A DNA stretch of 23,778 bases, from the NCBI GenBank assembly GCA_023420245.1, contig JAEZWL010000058.1, positions 1 to 23,778 of the forward strand. Direction: 5' to 3'. The DNA comes from Bacillota bacterium. GTDB lineage: Bacteria; Bacillota; Clostridia; Oscillospirales; Acutalibacteraceae. The position numbers and the translations under genes are program-made. The notes beneath the pieces were generated by a model. That model worked only from the letters and a program-made list of their open reading frames with translations, had not been told where the DNA came from and made no database searches. The first letter of the stretch is position 1. Each line of letters starts with the position of its first letter. Shown piece by piece: positions 8,809-16,222 of this stretch.

Positions 8809-8826
8809 CCTGTTTATCCCGCACGG

Positions 8827-9582
8827 CTATAACCCCTGCTCCGTCAGAATTTTTTCAAAACTTTTTTCAGAGAGAATTTCATTGGTGAGAAATTTGCCGT
8901 TATAAAACAGGCTGTAGGAGGTGAACGGCGCCGGAGCGTTCTGCGCCTGCTCCGTTGTTTCAAAGCGGATGGATTGGAACGGTATTCCCCTTGCTTTTGC
9001 CATGTTTTCAATGATCGGAACATATTTTGCGGGGAAGGGGCATTGGTGCGCGTAGTATAGAAGAAAGCCCGATTCGGCAGTCTGCGGGTTTTTTACGTGC
9101 TCCTTAAACCTCGGGGGCTTCGCATCCTTTTCAAACGGCAGATACATCAGTACATAAAAAGGCGCCGCAGTGTCAGCGGCTAAAAATCCTTTGTGCTTCA
9201 GAAATTTCGGGTCGGATAAAAAGGTCCTTTTTTTGTCCGAGGATAGAATTACAAGTCCCTTTTTGCCTTTTTCTCTGCTGTCGCGGATACACTCGTCCAA
9301 AAGCAAATTGGAGTTGCCCTGTCCTTTGAACTGACCGGAAACCCACAGGCAGTCGATATACATATAGCCCTCGGCTTCAATTGGTGCCCAGGCTTTTTCC
9401 GCAGGGATGTATTCAATAAAGCATTTCCCTCGAACGTCCCCCTTTTTAAACACAAGACCGTCTTCCATGCGTTCCGCCAGCCAGGCTTTTTTCGCCGCCA
9501 CCTGACAGTCCCTGTTGTTGGAAATCGCACAGCAGATATGCTCCTGCTCCAGATTTTCCTTTGTTACGGTTACGATGTTCAT
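8827..9582 (-). CDS. GNAT acetyltransferase fused to a YoaP-like domain
   Basis: This 251-residue protein has an N-terminal GNAT fold (about 1-150) with the acetyl-CoA loop GQFKGQGNSNLLLDECI (83-99), in which Q-x-x-G-x-G-N fits the pyrophosphate-binding motif. The C-terminal third (about 170-250) resembles the YoaP domain seen after GNAT in Bacillus subtilis YoaP. It begins with LLYYAHQCPFPAKYVP and reads as a thioredoxin-like fold with only one cysteine (Cys181) at the usual active site. The natural substrate is unknown. The longer frame starting at 9687 would include the znu terminator hairpin. I choose the ATG at 9582, which has GGGGTG ahead of it. It is a single gene between the importer operon and DUF1015. 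Family assignment is firm; activity is open. Confidence 0.85.
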   Translation of the reverse strand: MNIVTVTKENLEQEHICCAISNNRDCQVAAKKAWLAERMEDGLVFKKGDVRGKCFIEYIPAEKAWAPIEAEGYMYIDCLWVSGQFKGQGNSNLLLDECIRDSREKGKKGLVILSSDKKRTFLSDPKFLKHKGFLAADTAAPFYVLMYLPFEKDAKPPRFKEHVKNPQTAESGFLLYYAHQCPFPAKYVPIIENMAKARGIPFQSIRFETTEQAQNAPAPFTSYSLFYNGKFLTNEILSEKSFEKILTEQGL

Positions 9583-9672
9583 TGCAGCACCCCGTTTTTT
9601 CTTATTATTATAGGCAATCTTTGTCCTTATCTTATAATAAGTGGGGAGTAAACACAATGCTTTTCCAAAAAA

Positions 9673-9697
9673 ATACGCCTGCTTCAAACAGGCGTAT
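9673..9697 (-). terminator. intrinsic terminator of the metal-importer operon
   Basis: ATACGCCTG and CAGGCGTAT form a perfect 9-bp stem around a 7-base loop. On the minus strand it is followed by seven or more T residues, about 25 bases past the permease stop codon. This is a textbook Rho-independent terminator for the upstream three-gene operon. Confidence 0.88.
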
Positions 9698-9719
9698 CAA
9701 TAGTATAATATATTAATAA

Positions 9720-10568
9720 TTATACTTTTAGTCGAATTTTTGAGGAAAAGAAGCTGATAAAGAAGATGGCTGCGGCGACCAGCACAATGGTTCCGCCGGC
9801 GGCGGTTCCTGTGTAGTAGGAAAGAATGAGACCGCTGATGCCCGAGAAAAGGGAAATCAAAATTGCGGTAACGTGGTAGGAACGCATGCTCCTTGCCAGA
9901 TACCGCGCCGAGGCGGCCGGGAGCACCAGCAGGGAATTGATGATGAGTACCCCCACCCATTTGATGGAAACCGTAACGATGACCGCAACCGCGATAACAA
10001 AAAGCTTTTCGTAGCGGCGCACGTTGATTCCCTTGCTCGCCGCGAGGTCCGCGTTGATTCCGGTGAGCATAAAGCGATTGAAAAAGAGTGCCCAGAGCGC
10101 GACAGCCGCAAGAAGAAGGAACGCAAGCATCCCGATATCCTCCGGCTGAACGGTGAGAATATCGCCGATGAGGTAGGAGGAATATTTCGCGAATCCCCCG
10201 GAAGCGGAGAGCAGCACAATGCCGAGAGCAAGCCCGGTGGAGGAAAAGACACCGATAATCGTGTCTGCCGAGGAGGTGTTGGAATCCATTACGGCGGAGA
10301 TGCACAGGGCGAACAGCAGGGCGAAGCCCATCATCGAAACCAGATAATTATCGACTCCCAGTAGTACGCCGATGGCAATACCGGTCAACGCGGAATGCCC
10401 CAGAGCGTCGGAGAAAAACGACATTTTGTTGTTGACAATCATCGTGCCGACCATGCCGAACAGCGGCGTAATCAACAGAATGGCAATCAGGGCGTTTTTC
10501 ATATAGCTGAATTCCGTCCATTCGAACGGCAGAGTAAAATCAATGAGAGAATAGATGGCGTTAATCAT
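9720..10568 (-). CDS. znuB: zinc/manganese-type ABC importer, permease
   Basis: This 282-residue integral membrane protein has eight or more hydrophobic segments and belongs to the ABC-3 permease family (ZnuB/MntB/AdcB). Conserved features are FFSDALGHSALTGIAIG near residue 40 and the middle segment that contacts the ATPase, ending in the SIKWVGVLIINSLLVLPAA region typical of the family. It forms the channel for a divalent metal delivered by the binding protein encoded two genes upstream. Its ATG overlaps the ATPase stop codon by four bases (ATGA), so translation is coupled. It is the last gene before the terminator. The metal (zinc or manganese) cannot be decided from this subunit. Confidence 0.9.
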   Translation of the reverse strand: MINAIYSLIDFTLPFEWTEFSYMKNALIAILLITPLFGMVGTMIVNNKMSFFSDALGHSALTGIAIGVLLGVDNYLVSMMGFALLFALCISAVMDSNTSSADTIIGVFSSTGLALGIVLLSASGGFAKYSSYLIGDILTVQPEDIGMLAFLLLAAVALWALFFNRFMLTGINADLAASKGINVRRYEKLFVIAVAVIVTVSIKWVGVLIINSLLVLPAASARYLARSMRSYHVTAILISLFSGISGLILSYYTGTAAGGTIVLVAAAIFFISFFSSKIRLKV

Positions 10569-11305
10569 TTCGCACCTCCCGCCAGCTTTAACCCGAAGGC
10601 TTCCCGTACTTCGTCGGAACGCATGACGTCCTTTACCAAACCGCTGACCAGAATGGTGCGGTCCAGAAGCGCGGCCTTGGTTGCGTATCGCTCTACATGG
10701 GATAAATCATGGGAAACCAGAATCGTCGGAATCTGATGCTCCGCGCGCATGGAGGTCACCAGCTCGTAAAAGACCTCGATTCCCTTGCGGTCCACAGCGG
10801 AAACCGGTTCATCCAGCAGCAGAAGGTCAGGCTTCGGCTCCAATGCGAACGCAAGGAGCACGCGCTGCATCTCGCCGCCGGAAAGGCTGCCGATGCGTTT
10901 GGGCAGTAGAGAGGCGTTTCCCCCGACCCGCCGCAGCATCTGCTCCGCCTGCTCGAGTTCGTTTTTTTTATGACCGAGCCACACGGGAAACTGGCTGAAA
11001 TTCGCGCAGAGCATATCCGCAACCGTAATCGGCGTGGAACGGTCAAATACGAGATTCTGCGGAACGTATCCGATACGCGGCTTGTCGAGGGGCTCCCCTC
11101 TGGAATTGGAATGCGTGATAGTCCCCGTGTAGGGGATTCTGCCCAGAACCGCTTTCAAAAGCGTGGTTTTGCCCGCGCCGTTGCGGCCGATGAGCGCGAG
11201 AATTTCCCCGTGACGTACGTCCAGCGACACGTCGCGGAGAAGAAAAGCGCCGTGGCTTTTCACGGAAAGATTTCGTATTTTGGTGTTGCATTTACAGGTA
11301 TCCAT
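10565..11305 (-). CDS. znuC: zinc/manganese-type ABC importer, ATPase
   Basis: This 246-residue protein is the nucleotide-binding subunit. It has Walker A GRNGAGKTT (40-48), a Q-loop VPQN (81-84), the signature LSGGEMQR (from 141), Walker B LLLLDEP (161-167) and the switch histidine in SHD (198-200), all intact. It drives metal uptake through the adjoining permease. AAGGAGT precedes the ATG at a 5-base spacing, 12 bases after the binding-protein gene, and the end overlaps the permease start by four bases. An unusual detail is the short cysteine-containing N-terminus (MDTCKC), which could bind metal or be incidental. Confidence 0.92.
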   Translation of the reverse strand: MDTCKCNTKIRNLSVKSHGAFLLRDVSLDVRHGEILALIGRNGAGKTTLLKAVLGRIPYTGTITHSNSRGEPLDKPRIGYVPQNLVFDRSTPITVADMLCANFSQFPVWLGHKKNELEQAEQMLRRVGGNASLLPKRIGSLSGGEMQRVLLAFALEPKPDLLLLDEPVSAVDRKGIEVFYELVTSMRAEHQIPTILVSHDLSHVERYATKAALLDRTILVSGLVKDVMRSDEVREAFGLKLAGGAK

Positions 11306-11317
11306 CGGTTACTCCTT

Positions 11318-12196
11318 CTAAGCCAGCGCTTTTTTCAGTACCTCAAGGTTTTTTTGCATCGCGTCCAGATAGGCGTTCCTGTTGTCGGGACCGGTGACCG
11401 CCGGGTCGAGCGTATATACCTTGGCACCGCTTTCCTTCGCGACGATATTTGCGGCGGATTTCGGGTACTGCGGCTCAGCGAAAACAGCCTTCACTCCCGT
11501 GCTCCGAATGAGCCGGATGGTCTCCGCAAGCTCGCGCGCGCTCGGCTGACTGTCCGGTTCGCGGTTGATGACCCGGGCAATCTTCAGGTCAAACTCCTGT
11601 GCAAAATAGGGGAACGCTTCGTGAAACGTGATGATGTTCCGTCGGGTTATCCCGCTCAGCTCTTTGTGCATTTGATCGCGCAGAATACTGAGCCTTGCAA
11701 TGTATTCCTGCGCGTTTTTCCGGTAAGCGCCGGAATTTTTGGGATCGGCGGCAGACAGCCCTTTTTCAATATTGTCCACCTGCCGGATATAATTAGAAAT
11801 GGAGACCCATAAATGCGGGTTCGGCTCTTCGTATTCATCTTCTATAAACGGGATGGATTCACTGGAATTCACGACCTTCAGGTTTGGCAGCTGGGAGGTT
11901 ACTTTATCCATAAAGCCCTCCATGCCCGCGCCGTTTATTACAAAAACATCTGCCTGCTCGATGTTTTTCATGTCCTTGGATTGTAGCTGGTAGTCGTGCA
12001 GACATCCGGCCTGCTGACCCGCCATATTGTCCACCTGAATTCCGTCCACCCCGTCGGTGACGTTCATTGCCATGATATATAAAGGATAGAAGGAGGTCAC
12101 AACACGGAATTTAATCTCCTTTTCCGCTCTTCGTGTGCAGCCCGCAGAAAAGAGCAGAATGACAGCCGCCAGCAGGACAGCCGTTATTTTTTTCAA
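11318..12196 (-). CDS. znuA: zinc/manganese-type ABC importer, substrate-binding lipoprotein
   Basis: This cluster A-I binding protein of 292 residues has a lipoprotein signal with lipobox SAGC (Cys20), so it is membrane-anchored outside the cell. The candidate metal ligands are His67 (GCLHDYQ), His128 (NPHLW), His192 (TFHEAF) and an acidic residue near Asp264 (YTLDP). The loop that is histidine-rich in many zinc-specific ZnuA proteins is replaced here by a short acidic stretch just before His128 (EDEYEEPNPH). The first motif is CLHDY where EPHDY is more usual. The start codon is TTG, chosen because AAGGAGGG lies 8 bases upstream and the lipoprotein signal begins there (MKKITAVLLA). It is first in the operon, behind a near-consensus promoter. 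The family is certain; zinc versus manganese is not. Confidence 0.9.
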   Translation of the reverse strand: MKKITAVLLAAVILLFSAGCTRRAEKEIKFRVVTSFYPLYIMAMNVTDGVDGIQVDNMAGQQAGCLHDYQLQSKDMKNIEQADVFVINGAGMEGFMDKVTSQLPNLKVVNSSESIPFIEDEYEEPNPHLWVSISNYIRQVDNIEKGLSAADPKNSGAYRKNAQEYIARLSILRDQMHKELSGITRRNIITFHEAFPYFAQEFDLKIARVINREPDSQPSARELAETIRLIRSTGVKAVFAEPQYPKSAANIVAKESGAKVYTLDPAVTGPDNRNAYLDAMQKNLEVLKKALA

Positions 12197-12222
12197 AGGA
12201 CAACCCTCCTTCTAAATGCGAA

Positions 12223-12235
12223 TTGTTTGCAACAA
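12223..12235 (-). promoter_or_regulatory. candidate operator of the metal-importer operon
   Basis: TTGTTTGCAACAA is an inverted repeat with 5-base arms (TTGTT/AACAA) and a 3-base centre. It lies just downstream of the -10 box, across the expected transcription start, where a repressor would act. It does not match the Bacillus Zur box consensus that I know, so any regulator is unassigned. Confidence 0.35.
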
Positions 12236-12240
12236 CATTA

Positions 12241-12269
12241 ATCATAAGCCTATAAGCTTTTCCTGTCAA
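12241..12269 (-). promoter_or_regulatory. promoter of the metal-importer operon
   Basis: On the minus strand TTGACA (12264-12269) and TATGAT (12241-12246) are separated by exactly 17 bases. This near-consensus promoter gives a leader of about 38 bases before the TTG start codon of the binding-protein gene. Confidence 0.7.
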
Positions 12270-12287
12270 GCAAAAAATAAAATATAC

Positions 12288-12316
12288 GTTACAGAATTTT
12301 AATAAAATGTTATACT
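12288..12316 (+). promoter_or_regulatory. possible promoter of the lipoprotein at 12423
   Basis: TATACT (12311-12316) has GTTACA at a 17-base spacing (12288-12293). The -35 is weak. The leader would be about 100 bases long. Confidence 0.3.
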
Positions 12317-12422
12317 GAATTATACCATTTATAATTTCGGAATAATCTTCAAGTTTGCTGAATTCACTTTTTGGGGGTGATTATAGAAAGGCAAAGAGGC
12401 TTTTATTTTGAAAGGAGGTACT

Positions 12423-12971
12423 ATGAAGAAAATCACAGCAATCTTAATTGTGATAACGCTTTTGTGCGGAGTTACAGCTTGTGTAAATCAAACCGATAGC
12501 CAAAATAATCAAACAGAAAAAAACAAAGAGATTTTGTTTAAGCAAGCGGTTAATCTATCGGAAAAAGATATTTCTAAAATCGTTCTTTCAAATGTGCGTA
12601 CAGGTACAGAATCGGAAATAATAGAATTGGATGAAATTAAAAAAACCTTCGATGCTCTGGCCAATCAAAAAATGGTTGATACTGCTGAAAAATTACCGGT
12701 GGAGCACCCGGCAGGACCAATTTTTGAAATAGATTTTTATTCAAATAATAATTGTGGGCATGTAAATTATTTGTTTAATCAAGGCTTTCGAAAGGAAGGT
12801 GGCTATAACGCTGAAATTGGAGCCAGCGGCTGTAAGGCGAGTGACTATAACACTATGCTGATTTCATTATGTAATCTTTTTGAAAGTCATCACGTGCTTT
12901 TTGAAGGGGAATATAATAAAAATCAACTGTCAGATTTGCGTGAAGAAATTAAAAAGGCGAAAGAAGCTTAG
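12423..12971 (+). CDS. small lipoprotein of unknown function
   Basis: This 182-residue protein starts at the ATG behind AAAGGAGG. A longer frame from a TTG at 12408 would place the ribosome binding site inside the gene and is rejected. Residues 1-20 form a lipoprotein signal ending in VTAC, so Cys20 is the predicted lipidation site. An Asn/Gln/Lys-rich linker follows (about 21-40). The remainder, with a motif DISKIVLSNVRTG and a beta-strand region IFEIDFYSNNNCGHVNYLF, resembles small uncharacterised extracellular domains of Gram-positive bacteria. Two further cysteines lie in the middle. The gene is clearly AT-rich compared with its neighbours. I do not recognise the family. Confidence 0.82.
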   Translation: MKKITAILIVITLLCGVTACVNQTDSQNNQTEKNKEILFKQAVNLSEKDISKIVLSNVRTGTESEIIELDEIKKTFDALANQKMVDTAEKLPVEHPAGPIFEIDFYSNNNCGHVNYLFNQGFRKEGGYNAEIGASGCKASDYNTMLISLCNLFESHHVLFEGEYNKNQLSDLREEIKKAKEA

Positions 12972-13222
12972 ATATTTCTGTAAAGCATAAATACATAAGA
13001 AAAGGCTCCTTGAAATGGTCTTAAAAAGCCAGTTTAAGGCGCATTTTTATAGCCTTGTCCGCTAGTATTCTGTAACACCGAATACAGATGGATATTGGCA
13101 GTCTGTTTTGAATTATAGCGCGTCATCGTCAATCGGAATACGTACAGTACTCCTCAATCCTGCGTCTTGCCTTGCGCTAAACACCCTTGCCGCTATCCTG
13201 GCGTTTTAGAGGGTACAGCATA
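12972..13222. other. intergenic region with a possible relic or interspersed repeat
   Basis: This 250-base gap contains no start codon with a ribosome binding site. On the minus strand one frame (about 13032-13142) stays open for some 36 codons, reading LTMTRYNSKQTANIHLYSV in the middle, and a stop interrupts it at each end. Its higher GC compared with the preceding AT-rich gene suggests a separate origin. It may be an interspersed non-coding repeat or decayed gene; there is no second copy in this window to prove it. Confidence 0.3.
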
Positions 13223-14077
13223 TTAGGTTTTTTTGAAAAGCGACTGAATCTCCGTCAGCTTCTTTTCGCAGTCGTACAGCCCCATTTCATAAATCAGCCG
13301 CAGGTGCTCCGGGTCCTTTTCGTAGCGGCTGGTGATGATCGGGCGGCTCGGGCGAATAATGACCGCCGCTCCTTCCAGCTCCTGTCTGCGGCAGACCTCC
13401 AGCTCTCTGTTGTAAACCTCCGGGCGCTTCATCATCGCGTCCACAAAGTTTGGATAATCGCCGTATTTTACGCGCAGAACAGAACGTGGAAATTCCGGTC
13501 TCAGGCTTTTTCGGTAGGTGCTGTCTCGGGTAAGTACAACTACATTATACCGGTTTCCGTCCAGAATAGAACGCTCAATTGGAATCGGCATCGCGCAGCC
13601 GCCGTCCAACAGCTCATATCCCTGATACGAAACAACATTGGAAACAAACGGCAGTGAGCTGGAAGCCTTTACAGGGGTAAAATCCTTGTCCATGTTTTCT
13701 TTATTGAAGAAGACTGCCTGTCCTGTTTTTAAATCGGTGGCGCCTACCTTTAGCTCCGCCGGGGAGGTAAAAAAGGTCTCGTAATCAAACGGAAGAAGGG
13801 TGCGCGAAAGCTCGCCGAAGATGAAGTCGAAGCCAAAGAGCGAACCGGTCCGGTTTAGATTTTCTACGCTGATGTACCGCTTGTCGGTAATATAATTGTA
13901 GAAAATATCAAAATTACGGTGCGGCTGCTTTGAGATATAGCTGAGTGCGTTGCACGCGCCGGCGGAAATGCCGTAAACCGTTGGGAATTCGATTCCGTGC
14001 TTTAATAGAACCTCCAGAACCCCGCTGGTATAGGCTCCCCGCATTCCGCCGCCCTCCAGAACAATGCCGATCGACAT
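13223..14077 (-). CDS. patatin-like phospholipase
   Basis: This 284-residue cytoplasmic serine acyl hydrolase has all patatin elements: the oxyanion-hole glycines GGGMRG (9-14), the nucleophile elbow GISAG (Ser38) and the catalytic Asp in LLDGG (Asp158). It is the bacterial RssA/YjjU-like type, with a C-terminal extension that often accompanies this type. The likely action is release of fatty acids from phospholipids or lysophospholipids; the natural substrate is unknown. GAGGTG precedes the ATG. It has its own strong promoter. Its 3' end is separated by 250 bases from the lipoprotein gene on the opposite strand. Confidence 0.92.
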   Translation of the reverse strand: MSIGIVLEGGGMRGAYTSGVLEVLLKHGIEFPTVYGISAGACNALSYISKQPHRNFDIFYNYITDKRYISVENLNRTGSLFGFDFIFGELSRTLLPFDYETFFTSPAELKVGATDLKTGQAVFFNKENMDKDFTPVKASSSLPFVSNVVSYQGYELLDGGCAMPIPIERSILDGNRYNVVVLTRDSTYRKSLRPEFPRSVLRVKYGDYPNFVDAMMKRPEVYNRELEVCRRQELEGAAVIIRPSRPIITSRYEKDPEHLRLIYEMGLYDCEKKLTEIQSLFKKT

Positions 14078-14106
14078 AGAAAAACACCTCGCTTTGCTTT
14101 TTTAAT

Positions 14107-14135
14107 ATTATAGAAAATATTATTCTTAAATTCAA
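14107..14135 (-). promoter_or_regulatory. promoter of the patatin-like gene
   Basis: On the minus strand TTGAAT (14130-14135) and TATAAT (14107-14112) are 17 bases apart. A perfect 10-base palindrome, GTAACGTTAC (14140-14149), lies just upstream of the -35 and might be a regulator site. Confidence 0.6.
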
Positions 14136-14254
14136 GTATGTAACGTTACCGGGATACTAAAGGTCCGTCTGCCCCCGAAGGTCTTGCCGTCTGTTTTTTC
14201 CGAACCAATATTTCAGCAAATCATATACTGTAATAAAAGGGAAAAGGGGGAATT

Positions 14255-14659
14255 ATGATGGATATGACAACCGCGCAGAAGCTCCAGATGTATATTGCGG
14301 CGGAGCTGGGAGACGCCGCACTTTACCGGGAGCTTGCCAATATAGCCGACAATGAAGAGGACCGGCAGCTTCTTCTGGAGTTTGCGGAGGATGAGCAGTC
14401 TCACGCGGAGGAATTCCAGCAGATATACCGGATGATGACGGGCAGAAGCTTTCACCCCTACGTGCAGCCTCCGGTGCTGCGGGGCACGTTCCGTGATGTG
14501 CTTCGTGAGCGGGTTCTGGATGAAAGCGGAGATTTCCGCAAATATGGTCTGCAATACATGGAAACACAGCGGAACAACCGGTTACGAGACGCCTATTACC
14601 GGGCAAGAACCGATGAAAATGTTCACGCCCTGCGCCTGCTTTATATGCTTAGCCGGTAA
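14255..14659 (+). CDS. rubrerythrin-like ferritin-fold diiron protein
   Basis: This 134-residue all-helical protein has the metal pattern of a ferritin-like four-helix bundle: Glu17 in AAELGDAALY, an E-x-x-H pair at Glu47/His50 (EDEQSHAEEF), glutamates in RERVLDESG (86, 91), and a second E-x-x-H at Glu121/His124 (DENVHALRLL). This places it in the rubrerythrin superfamily. No rubredoxin-like Cys4 domain is present, so electron donation would need a partner. Such proteins deal with peroxide or iron in anaerobes. GGGGG precedes tandem ATGs at 14255 and 14258, and the second has the more usual spacing, so the start is uncertain by one codon. The exact oxidoreductase role is inference. Confidence 0.87.
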   Translation: MMDMTTAQKLQMYIAAELGDAALYRELANIADNEEDRQLLLEFAEDEQSHAEEFQQIYRMMTGRSFHPYVQPPVLRGTFRDVLRERVLDESGDFRKYGLQYMETQRNNRLRDAYYRARTDENVHALRLLYMLSR

Positions 14660-14749
14660 TGAAAATCCGGTTTGGAGCGTTTCAGGCGAAGGCTTGTGCG
14701 GATAACAAATTTCTATTAAAAATGATAGGAAAGGCTGTGTTATGTTCTG

Positions 14750-14778
14750 TTGAAAAACAGAGGGATAGCCGATATAAT
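14750..14778 (+). promoter_or_regulatory. promoter of the acetyltransferase gene at 14829
   Basis: TTGAAA (14750-14755) and TATAAT (14773-14778) are separated by 17 bases, about 50 bases upstream of the ATG. The gene therefore need not be co-transcribed with the diiron protein before it. Confidence 0.7.
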
Positions 14779-14828
14779 AAAGAAAACGAATTGAGGCGGC
14801 GAGCCGGATTATTCAGGAGGAAGAAAGC

Positions 14829-15449
14829 ATGGAATATATTGATATGGAAAAATGGCCGAGAAAAGAGCATTTTCATTTTTTTCAGGGGATGGATTACCCG
14901 CAGACAAATGTCTGCATGAATCTGGATGCGACGCGTTTTCTGGCATTTGTAAAGAAGAACGGGCTTTCCTTCTATTATGCCATGATTTTTGCCGCCACCC
15001 ATGCCGCAAACGAGCAGGAAAGCTTTCGCTACCGCATTCGCGGCGACGGCGTCGTGCTGCATGAAAAGGTGCATCCCTCCTTTACCGATTTACCCGAGGG
15101 AAGCGAGCTGTTCAAATATGTCAGTGTGGAAATAGAAGACGATATGGCTGCCTTCTGCGCCCGCGCGAAAGAGGCTTCCGAACGCCAGAAGGAGTATCTG
15201 CCAAAGGATGTTCGGGACGACGTGCTTTATATCACCTGTTTGCCGTGGATTTCCTTTACCGCCCTGACTCACACGATGACTCTTGATAAGAAAGATTCCG
15301 TACCCAGAATTTCCTGGGGCAGGTATTTCAGCGAGGGAGAAAAGGTGCTGCTGCCGTTTTCCGTGCAGGTAAACCACGCGCTGCTCGACGGGCTTGAAAT
15401 TGGAAAATACGTCAGCCTGCTTCAGGATTCCATGGATCGGCTTTCCTGA
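14829..15449 (+). CDS. chloramphenicol acetyltransferase family protein
   Basis: This 206-residue protein is a CAT-fold O-acetyltransferase. The family core is present: YxxIFAATHAANEQESFRYRI in the first half, PWISFTALTHTM (139-150), PRISWGRYF (159-167) and the catalytic motif VNHALLDGLEIG (181-192) with His183 as base and Asp187 as its structural partner. In classical CATs the motif reads HHAxxDGxH. Here the first His is Asn and the last is Glu. The base is kept but the pocket differs, so chloramphenicol resistance should not be assumed. GGAGG lies 9 bases before the ATG and a good promoter stands upstream. It converges on the PAP2 gene with only five bases between the stop codons. Confidence 0.85.
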   Translation: MEYIDMEKWPRKEHFHFFQGMDYPQTNVCMNLDATRFLAFVKKNGLSFYYAMIFAATHAANEQESFRYRIRGDGVVLHEKVHPSFTDLPEGSELFKYVSVEIEDDMAAFCARAKEASERQKEYLPKDVRDDVLYITCLPWISFTALTHTMTLDKKDSVPRISWGRYFSEGEKVLLPFSVQVNHALLDGLEIGKYVSLLQDSMDRLS

Positions 15450-15454
15450 TAAAA

Positions 15455-16222
15455 TCAGAAGAACGGATAATGCAGCGTCACCCCGATGAGTCCCCAGCAG
15501 GTTCCCAAAATGGCTCCGGCAAGCACATCGCGGGGGTAGTGCATTCCCAGGTACATCCGCGTTATGCCGACCAGAAGGGCGGCGGTGTAAAATAAAACCA
15601 GTGTGGCAGAATGAACCTGAAAATACTGAACGAAGATGGTCGCCATATAAAACGCCTGGCTTGTATGCCCGCTTGGGAAGGATTTTCCCCGGGCGCGCGA
15701 CCCGACCACCCTTACCCCGGAAAGCTTTGTAAACGGTCTTGACCGGCGGACAAGCACTTTAATCAGCTCTACGATCAGCCACAGGACAAGAGTACCAAAG
15801 ATGAATTCATAGGATAGCTGGTGGTTTACAAAGAAGAACAGCGCAAGGGCGATTCCCATCGTGACAATTCCGTTGCCGAATTCGGTTATCATCTGCATCG
15901 CCCGGTCGAGCCACCGGGGTCGGGAACCGTGCATGTTAAAAAAATGAAATAAATAAGCGTCGATTTTCTGACCGGTTGCCCACACCAGTGAAACGGCAAT
16001 CAGGCTGAATAGCAGCACCATGCCGACCAAAAGGGTACGTGCCCGCAGCAGCGATAAAAACCGCAGCCAGAAGGTTACGGGAACCAGATAGGAGAAAAGC
16101 GCGATCGCAATCCCGATTGGCGGCAGCCAGTAAACGGGTCGAATTCGCCTGACCGTATTTACTGCCGTGCAGGGTGTCATTTTTGTATTTCCGCTGTGCG
16201 GATTTCGATAAAATGTCGTCAT
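15455..16222 (-). CDS. PAP2-family membrane phosphatase
   Basis: This 255-residue membrane protein has about six hydrophobic segments and the three-part PAP2 signature: KVLVRRSRP (155-163), SFPSGH (181-186) and R-x5-H-x2-RD (Arg222, His228, Asp232 in TRMYLGMHYPRD). The active site faces the outer side of the membrane in this family. Substrates may be phosphatidate, phosphatidylglycerol phosphate or undecaprenyl pyrophosphate; the sequence alone cannot decide. The ATG overlaps the stop of the lipid kinase gene by four bases (ATGA), so the two are translationally coupled. That supports a joint role in turning over phosphorylated lipids. Confidence 0.92.
   Translation of the reverse strand: MTTFYRNPHSGNTKMTPCTAVNTVRRIRPVYWLPPIGIAIALFSYLVPVTFWLRFLSLLRARTLLVGMVLLFSLIAVSLVWATGQKIDAYLFHFFNMHGSRPRWLDRAMQMITEFGNGIVTMGIALALFFFVNHQLSYEFIFGTLVLWLIVELIKVLVRRSRPFTKLSGVRVVGSRARGKSFPSGHTSQAFYMATIFVQYFQVHSATLVLFYTAALLVGITRMYLGMHYPRDVLAGAILGTCWGLIGVTLHYPFF

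Noticed and set aside
10970..11812. 280-codon frame antisense to znuC and znuA
   Set aside because: Both minus-strand genes carry complete family motifs; the antisense frame has none.
14150..14215. Repeated GTCTGCC/CCGTCTG words followed by TTTTTT, possibly a terminator or riboswitch
   Set aside because: The repeats are direct, not inverted, and do not form a stable stem before the T-run.
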